Below, piece by piece: positions 59,260 to 64,000 of a DNA stretch of 64,000 nt; position 1 is the stretch's first letter; the number at the start of each line of letters is the position of its first letter. Source of the stretch: Pedobacter caeni (lineage in GTDB: Bacteria > Bacteroidota > Bacteroidia > Sphingobacteriales > Sphingobacteriaceae); the NCBI RefSeq assembly GCF_900129215.1, contig NZ_FQUQ01000005.1, positions 558,001-622,000 of the forward strand, written 5' to 3'. The notes below the pieces were generated by a model that was not told where the DNA came from, did not search any database, and was given only the letters and a program-made list of their open reading frames with translations. The position numbers and the translations under genes are program-made.

Positions 59260-60930
59260 TTATTTTTTCTCCCGGATTGCTTTAAACTCTGATCCGGTTT
59301 TCCATTTCGGGAAAGTCTGTTCTTTGCTCAAACGATAGCCCATATCAAACAGCAAACGGACATCCTCTACCATTCCGCTCATTTCCCAGGTTTTCTCATC
59401 GAAATTGTCCTGAGGGGAGTGGTATCTGGTTTTAATATAGTCTTCGGCTTGTTTCATGCCCCATTCTCTTCCATGAGTAACGTTGTCTACTCCGGAACCT
59501 GTAAACAGGGAGGGGATGCCTACTTTTGCAAAATTGAAATGGTCTGAACGGTAATACAAACCAGAAGAAGGAACCGGATCTGCAACGATGATCCTTCCTT
59601 GTTTTTTTGCAGATGAAGCGGCATAATCTTCCAGCTCAGACTGTCCGTAGCCATAAACAACAATGTCTTTGGTTTTTCCGGCAAGTCCCATCATGTCCAT
59701 ATTGATGTCTGCAACAGATTTCTTTGCCGGGAATACCGGATATTTTGCATAATATTCAGAACCGAGCAAGCCCTGTTCTTCTCCGGTGAAGGAGATAAAC
59801 AGGATGGACCTTTCTGGTTTTACTTTTGCTTTTTTAAAGGCTGCAGCGAGTTCTAATAATGCAGCAACACCGGTTGCATTGTCTACAGCACCATGATATA
59901 CCGAATCTCCCTTAATAATTTCTCCTACACCAAAATGGTCCCAGTGTGCAGAATAGATCAATGCCTCATCCGCTTTCTTTGTTCCGGGAATCAGGGCAAG
60001 CACATTATTTGATACTGATCTTTTGATGGTCGTTTTGATCTTGAGGGAAGTGGTCAGCCCCAGATCAACCGCTTTAAAACCGGGCTTTAGTGCTTCCTTA
60101 AACAAGCTTTCGTCTTTGCCGGCAAGGGTAAAGAGTTGTTTGGCGATGTCAAGGCTGATCCAGCCTTCAACAGTGGCCCTTGATTTATTCTGATCTGCAG
60201 CTTCCAGCTGTAGTTTCGATTTTGACCAGCCGCTTCTCACTACAGACCATGGATACCCGGCAGGAATATCGTCATGGATGATGAGAATCCCGGTTGCACC
60301 TTGTCTGGCAGCTTCTTCAAATTTATACGTCCAGCGACCGTAATAGGTCATGTTTTTTCCTTTGAACAATCCCGGATCTGACAATCCGGGGTCATTGATC
60401 ATCACGACCACTGTTTTTCCTTTCACATCTAAACCTGCATAGTCGTTCCACTTGTATTCCGGAGCTACAATGCCGTAACCGGCAAATACCAATGGAGAGT
60501 TGGTGATGCTGACTTCTGGTTCTACATGTTTGGTTCCTGCAACAAAGCCGTTCAGAAAGCTGGCAGTAACCGATCCGTTTTTTCCTTTAATGATCAGGTT
60601 CTCTTCAGGGACAGATTTGATGTCCACCATAGGAACCTCCTGGAAAAAGCTTTTTCCGTTTCCTGGTTTAAGTCCCAGTTTTTCAAATTCCGTTTTCAGG
60701 TAATTGATGGTTTTTGTTTCTCCGATGGTAAAAGGCTTGCGGCCTTTGAATTCATCGGAAGCCAAAATGCGGATATGTTTTGCAAAACTTTGCTCATTTA
60801 TCGCTTTTATAGCTCCTGAATCCGGGCTTAAAGATTTTGGAGCTGCAGTTTGCGCATGTACGGCAAGACCAGCAGATAGCAGGGCCAGCGTAGCAAAGAA
60901 ATTGCGGGTATGTGATACAGGGTAGGACAT
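59260..60930 (-). CDS. M28 zinc aminopeptidase with PA domain, secreted
   Basis: After a signal peptide ending VHAQ, there is a PA domain around residues 110-260 (LVFAGYGIVAPEYKWNDYAGLDVKGKTVVV) and the M28 catalytic domain: HWDHFGVG (Zn-binding His and Asp), GAVDNATGVAALLELA (bridging Asp), FTGEEQGLLGSEYY (catalytic and ligand Glu), NMDMMG and RSDHFNF. The protein is a periplasmic di-zinc aminopeptidase. Its start is divergent from the ArsR gene, and one ArsR-type operator lies about 75 nt upstream of it. Confidence 0.92.
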   Translation of the reverse strand: MSYPVSHTRNFFATLALLSAGLAVHAQTAAPKSLSPDSGAIKAINEQSFAKHIRILASDEFKGRKPFTIGETKTINYLKTEFEKLGLKPGNGKSFFQEVPMVDIKSVPEENLIIKGKNGSVTASFLNGFVAGTKHVEPEVSITNSPLVFAGYGIVAPEYKWNDYAGLDVKGKTVVVMINDPGLSDPGLFKGKNMTYYGRWTYKFEEAARQGATGILIIHDDIPAGYPWSVVRSGWSKSKLQLEAADQNKSRATVEGWISLDIAKQLFTLAGKDESLFKEALKPGFKAVDLGLTTSLKIKTTIKRSVSNNVLALIPGTKKADEALIYSAHWDHFGVGEIIKGDSVYHGAVDNATGVAALLELAAAFKKAKVKPERSILFISFTGEEQGLLGSEYYAKYPVFPAKKSVADINMDMMGLAGKTKDIVVYGYGQSELEDYAASSAKKQGRIIVADPVPSSGLYYRSDHFNFAKVGIPSLFTGSGVDNVTHGREWGMKQAEDYIKTRYHSPQDNFDEKTWEMSGMVEDVRLLFDMGYRLSKEQTFPKWKTGSEFKAIREKK

Positions 60931-61003
60931 TTTATCGTTGGGTTAAATTTCTAAAATGGGTTCTGCGGCTAATATAAGACATTCCGGTCAGAAGTTAATT
61001 GGT

Positions 61004-61023
61004 ATATCGGGAAAAGCCGATGT
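61004..61023. promoter_or_regulatory. Second ArsR-type inverted-repeat site (imperfect)
   Basis: ATATCG (61004-61009), an 8-nt spacer and CGATGT (61018-61023) repeat the site at 61062-61081, including the preceding TTAATTGG context. It lies in the divergent region, nearer the M28 peptidase start, so that gene may share the control. Confidence 0.55.
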
Positions 61024-61055
61024 ATTATCATTGGGGTGTCATCTCTGCTCTGTTA

Positions 61056-61088
61056 ATTGGAATATCGGAAAAAGTCGATATATATTTG
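61056..61088 (+). promoter_or_regulatory. arsR promoter with overlapping palindromic operator
   Basis: ATTG (61056-61059) and TATATTTG (61081-61088) fit the -33/-7 elements with about 21 nt between. The palindrome ATATCG-N8-CGATAT (61062-61081) fills the space between them, where a bound repressor would block polymerase. The ATG at 61093 is 5 nt after the -7 box, so the mRNA is probably leaderless. Confidence 0.65.
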
Positions 61089-61092
61089 TACC

Positions 61093-61392
61093 ATGAAACA
61101 ACTAGAAATATTTAAAGCACTTTCCAATAAAACCAGACTGGAGATCCTGCAATGGTTAAAAGATCCTGAACTGAACTTTCCGGATCAGATTCATGCAGGT
61201 TTTGAAGTCGGGGTTTGTGTAGGGCAGATCCAGGTAAAAGCGGGACTTACCCAATCTACTGTTTCGGAATACTTATCTATTCTGCAACGCGCAGGTCTGG
61301 TAGAGTCTACCAGGGTAGGGCAATGGACTTATTACAAACGTAATGAGCCTGCCTTTGAGGAGTTGAGTAAAATTATCCAATCTGATATTTAA
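61093..61392 (+). CDS. ArsR-family winged-helix repressor
   Basis: The 99-residue protein has the ArsR layout: IFKALSNKTRLEILQWL at the start, AGLTQSTVSEYLSILQRAGLV (recognition helix, about 53-73) and the wing STRVGQWTYYKRN. A single Cys (Cys42 in EVGVCVGQ) stands just before the recognition unit, a place where a redox or electrophile sensor could work; metal-binding Cys pairs of the classical ArsR type are absent. The ATG at 61093 is preferred over an upstream TTG, as it matches the family start and the operator lies before it. It precedes an Old Yellow Enzyme gene by 15 nt. Confidence 0.88.
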   Translation: MKQLEIFKALSNKTRLEILQWLKDPELNFPDQIHAGFEVGVCVGQIQVKAGLTQSTVSEYLSILQRAGLVESTRVGQWTYYKRNEPAFEELSKIIQSDI

Positions 61393-61407
61393 ATAAATAA
61401 TATATAT

Positions 61408-62514
61408 ATGAATACTGACAGCTTATTCAGACCGTTTAGCCTGAAATCATTAAATATAAAAAACAGAATTGTAATGGCCCCTATGACACGGTCGTTCTCT
61501 CCAAATGGAATTCCAGGTGGCAATGTGGCCACTTACTATCAGAAAAGAGCAGAGGGCGAAGTAGGCCTGATCCTTTCTGAAGGAACAGTGATCGACCGGA
61601 TTTCTTCTTCCAATGATGCGAACATTCCTCATTTTCATGGAGAAGCTGCATTGTCGGGTTGGGAGCAAGTGATCAAAGATGTTCATGGAGCAGGCGGGAA
61701 AATGGGTCCTCAGATCTGGCATATGGGAGTGATGGACAACCACCATTCGGGATGGTTGCCATCTGAACCGTTTGAAGGTCCTTCTGGCCTGAACAGACCT
61801 GGTTTTAACAACGGAAAGACCATGACTGAAAAAGACATCGCTGATGCAATTCTGGCTTATGGTTCTGCAGCGGCAGATGCAAAACGTTTAGGCTTTGATA
61901 CGGTGGAGATTCATGGTGCCCATGGTTACCTGATCGATCAGTTCTTCTGGGAAGGCACGAATTTGCGCACAGACGGTTATGGAGGTAAAACTTTAGCAGA
62001 TCGTAGCCGTTTCGGAATTGAGGTGGTTAAAGAAGTGCGCAGACAGGTAGGGGAAGATTTTGCGGTGATCCTTCGGTTATCGCAATGGAAACCTGCTGAT
62101 TATACCAATCAGATGGCGAAAACTCCTGCAGAACTGGAAGCCTGGTTAAACCCACTGGCAGATGCGGGGGTAGATATTTTCCATGCTTCACAACGTCGTT
62201 TCTGGGAGCCTGAATTTGAAGGTTCTGATCTGAACTTTGCAGGATGGGCAAAAAAAGTAACCGGAAAAGCAACGATTACCGTAGGTTCTGTAGGATTGAA
62301 CGGTGAGTTTTTAGGCGCTTTTGCAGGCGAAAGCTCTGAACCAAGTTCATTGGAAGAATTGATGCGCAGGATGGACAGGGGAGATTTTGACCTGGTCGCT
62401 GTAGGAAGACCATTACTTGCAGATCCGAATTGGGTAAAGAAAATCAAAGAAAACCGTACTGAAGAGTTAAAAGGCTTTACTAAAGCTGCATTGAGTCAGC
62501 TGGTTATAGACTAA
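61408..62514 (+). CDS. NADH:flavin oxidoreductase, Old Yellow Enzyme family
   Basis: This is an FMN-dependent ene-reductase of 368 residues. Motifs are KNRIVMAPMTRSFSPNGIP near residue 20-38, GPQIWHMG (about 105), the HGAHGYLIDQFFW substrate-site His pair (about 170), GYGGKTLADRSRFGIEVV and VAVGRPLLADPNWVKKI at the end. OYEs reduce alpha,beta-unsaturated carbonyls and are commonly part of electrophile or redox stress responses. It is probably in an operon with ArsR, ended by the terminator at 62532. Confidence 0.93.
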   Translation: MNTDSLFRPFSLKSLNIKNRIVMAPMTRSFSPNGIPGGNVATYYQKRAEGEVGLILSEGTVIDRISSSNDANIPHFHGEAALSGWEQVIKDVHGAGGKMGPQIWHMGVMDNHHSGWLPSEPFEGPSGLNRPGFNNGKTMTEKDIADAILAYGSAAADAKRLGFDTVEIHGAHGYLIDQFFWEGTNLRTDGYGGKTLADRSRFGIEVVKEVRRQVGEDFAVILRLSQWKPADYTNQMAKTPAELEAWLNPLADAGVDIFHASQRRFWEPEFEGSDLNFAGWAKKVTGKATITVGSVGLNGEFLGAFAGESSEPSSLEELMRRMDRGDFDLVAVGRPLLADPNWVKKIKENRTEELKGFTKAALSQLVID

Positions 62515-62531
62515 GCAATATCTTTTATAAC

Positions 62532-62561
62532 AGAAAGGCCGGTATTTAAACCGGCCTTTCT
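62532..62561. terminator. Terminator after the OYE gene
   Basis: AGAAAGGCCGGT (62532-62543) pairs perfectly with 62550-62561 across a 6-nt loop, a strong G+C stem followed by TTTG. Confidence 0.85.
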
Positions 62562-62565
62562 TTGT

Positions 62566-62820
62566 TTATGCATTTTTACTTAAAAAGTCGTCAATCTGTG
62601 CACCAATCTGGTCCACAACTTCCTGTGGATGTTCGGCTTCATTCCCTCCGGATTCATACCAGCCATTGTCGTCTCTGATCAGATAAAGGTAGAAATCTGA
62701 GCCAGGAGCCTGGTTTTTGAAATGATAAGTTTTATCATCGGAAGTCGTTACCGGACCACTCACAATTCTTCCCTCTGGCAACTTAGCCTGAGCATCTAAT
62801 AAATGCTTTTTTACACCCAT
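62566..62820 (-). CDS. Hypothetical protein, 84 aa
   Basis: I do not recognise this family. It is a small cytoplasmic protein with a beta-rich middle (YHFKNQAPGSDFYLYLIRDDNGWYESGGN) and an acidic C-terminal helix QEVVDQIGAQIDDFLSKN. The gene converges with the OYE gene and begins 142 nt upstream of the divergent DUF2490 gene. Codon use and start context look genuine. Confidence 0.7.
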   Translation of the reverse strand: MGVKKHLLDAQAKLPEGRIVSGPVTTSDDKTYHFKNQAPGSDFYLYLIRDDNGWYESGGNEAEHPQEVVDQIGAQIDDFLSKNA

Positions 62821-62962
62821 GTTTTTTTTAACAAAATAGACATAATAACTGGCAATACACTTTTTGTCTCCGGGAATAACAATGTTGAATTTTTGTCAGG
62901 AATTTAAATCTTTAAAATAATGTTATTATTTTGGGCAAAACACAGGAATAAATTATCACAAC

Positions 62963-63670
62963 ATGCGTATTTCCCTTTTTTTACTGCTGATGCTATGCAG
63001 TTTTGGTCAGCTGGCCATTGCCCAGATTCAACACCAGAGCACCGGTTGGTTGTTTCTTATGAATAACACCAAAATCAATAAAAAATGGGGGACCCATCTT
63101 GATGTACAACTGAGGTCTTCCGATCAGTTTTCTCAATTGAGAAATTTCATGTTCAGACCAGGACTTACTTATTTTATCAATGATAAAAGTGATGTTACAT
63201 TGGGATATTTACTGAACGAAACTTTTATAGATCAGGTGGGCAGGAAAGACAACCGGCTGACAGAACACCGGATCTGGCAGCAATATATTTATAAGCATAA
63301 GATCAGTACAGTCAATATCAGCCATAGGCTTCGTCTGGAACAAAGGTTCATGGAACAGAATGGTGGTGGCGATCTGTTTTCACAACGTTTCAGGTATTTT
63401 ATCAGGACGATTCTTCCCCTGGCGAAGGGACAGCAAAACTTTGAACAGGGATTTTTTGCTGCTTTACAGAATGAGCTTTTCTTCAATGTGCAGCATAAAA
63501 ATAAATTAAATGGTCATTTTTTTGATCAGAACAGGGCATATTTAGCTGCAGGATACCGCTTTAGCAAAAAGATGGACCTGGAAGCCGGCTATTTAAACCA
63601 GACGGTAAAAGGAGGTAACAACAACACGATGAATCATGCGGTTCAGCTGGCCTGGTATACCAGGTTCTAA
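62963..63670 (+). CDS. DUF2490 outer-membrane beta-barrel-like protein
   Basis: After a signal peptide (LLLMLCSFGQLAIAQ), 215 residues of alternating aromatic strands follow the DUF2490 pattern: GWLFLMNNTKINKKWGTHLDVQLRS, LRNFMFRPGLTYFINDKSDVTLGYL, the HRIWQQYIY and RLRLEQRF segments, and a final aromatic strand AVQLAWYTRF. Members are believed to be small outer-membrane barrels of unknown cargo. It converges with the next gene and overlaps it by 4 nt. Confidence 0.85.
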   Translation: MRISLFLLLMLCSFGQLAIAQIQHQSTGWLFLMNNTKINKKWGTHLDVQLRSSDQFSQLRNFMFRPGLTYFINDKSDVTLGYLLNETFIDQVGRKDNRLTEHRIWQQYIYKHKISTVNISHRLRLEQRFMEQNGGGDLFSQRFRYFIRTILPLAKGQQNFEQGFFAALQNELFFNVQHKNKLNGHFFDQNRAYLAAGYRFSKKMDLEAGYLNQTVKGGNNNTMNHAVQLAWYTRF

Positions 63671-64000
63671 GGAGAGGTTCTGCTGAGTTTTTCCCGGATG
63701 AGTCGGCCCAATTGATGGCGTTCAGAAAGGCTCATACTGGTATCCATCGGGAGATAAACGAGTTGAGTCAGGGAAAGGGCATTCGCATTTTCCTTTGTTG
63801 TTTCTGAATTATTGAGCTTGATGAGGCTGGAGGCTTTTGAAGTCGCATCGAAGCCATTTACACGTAAGTGTCTGATCATTTCTTCCGGATGCGGACACTG
63901 GATCGGAATCACCCAGTTGGTATGAAGCTGATTTGTGCAGCCGATTCTGATCTCCCCGGGAAGGTTCTCCAGGATGTCGTCGGAAAGTCTTTTTCTTGAC
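63667..64000 (-). CDS. Aminotransferase-like protein, C-terminal end (5' truncated by window edge)
   Basis: The minus-strand frame is open to the right edge of the window; only the last roughly 110 residues are seen. The pattern CTNQLHTNWVIPIQCPHPEEMIRHLRVNGFDAT followed by ALSLTQLVYLPMDTSMSLSERHQLGRLIREKL resembles the C-terminal small domain of DegT/DnrJ/EryC1-type PLP aminotransferases ('W.fPi...p......L...Gi' and 'yLP.....s..e...l...i'). PLP site and active Lys lie beyond the edge. The overlap of stop codons with DUF2490 is 4 nt. Confidence 0.5.
   Translation of the reverse strand, partial: SRKRLSDDILENLPGEIRIGCTNQLHTNWVIPIQCPHPEEMIRHLRVNGFDATSKASSLIKLNNSETTKENANALSLTQLVYLPMDTSMSLSERHQLGRLIREKLSRTSP

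Noticed and set aside
1..64000. tRNA, rRNA, CRISPR arrays, insertion sequences
   Set aside because: No cloverleaf, rRNA core, regularly spaced repeat or transposase was recognised on either strand by reading; short elements could still be missed.

Overview
The window looks like a chromosomal segment of a Bacteroidota member, most probably Sphingobacteriaceae (Pedobacter-like). The reasons are many lipoproteins with an SCKK-type tail after the lipobox, SusC/SusD pairs under FecI/FecR control, TonB-dependent receptors, few Shine-Dalgarno sequences, and several TAnnTTTG -7 promoter elements. The genus is an inference; no rRNA or tRNA gene was seen.

Region 1 (1-2.2 kb) holds the 3' part of a Gfo/Idh/MocA oxidoreductase, an unknown small gene and a Tat-exported Dabb protein. 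Region 2 (2.5-22.2 kb) is an accessory type VI/polymorphic-toxin locus: VgrG, a helical linker protein (possible adaptor), a 1435-residue PAAR-Rhs protein with an exchangeable C-terminal toxin, its presumed immunity gene, and then about 10 kb of A+T-rich DNA carrying a stockpile of immunity-type genes (Imm22, SUKH, ankyrin, YwqG-like and others). Two of these genes are frameshifted and one survives only as a chimeric scar. Two near-identical zinc-metallopeptidase lipoproteins lie at 14.0 and 20.1 kb and bracket the distal half of the array.

Region 3 (22.3-27.6 kb) holds a divergent response regulator/PAS histidine kinase pair, a duplicated TraB/ChaN-like secreted protein, and two small exported proteins. 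Region 4 (27.7-40.0 kb) is an iron-acquisition island. It has an AraC (PchR-like) regulator divergent from a TonB receptor, a DUF4374 lipoprotein and an HmuY lipoprotein, followed by a tightly packed seven-gene operon: a degenerate NIS-synthetase/acetyltransferase fusion, an amine N-monooxygenase, a membrane acyltransferase, an unknown, an acyl-CoA dehydrogenase, a mini-Fur and a thioesterase. Both transcription units begin with the same two-half-site box in the same phase to the -7 element, so they are probably one regulon making and importing a hydroxamate siderophore, possibly acyl-modified.

Region 5 (40.1-52.6 kb) carries housekeeping and unknown genes: an S9 peptidase, DUF2262, DUF1080, an ArnT-like transferase, an AraC regulator and an HD protein. 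It also has a compact operon of a K+-channel-like protein, a bestrophin and an LCIB-type (theta) carbonic anhydrase, which recalls the algal bicarbonate module. Region 6 (52.6-59.2 kb) is a FecI-FecR-SusC-SusD nutrient-uptake locus. Region 7 (59.2-64 kb) has an M28 peptidase, an ArsR regulator with two inverted-repeat operators upstream of an Old Yellow Enzyme, DUF2490, and the 3' end of a probable DegT-type aminotransferase.
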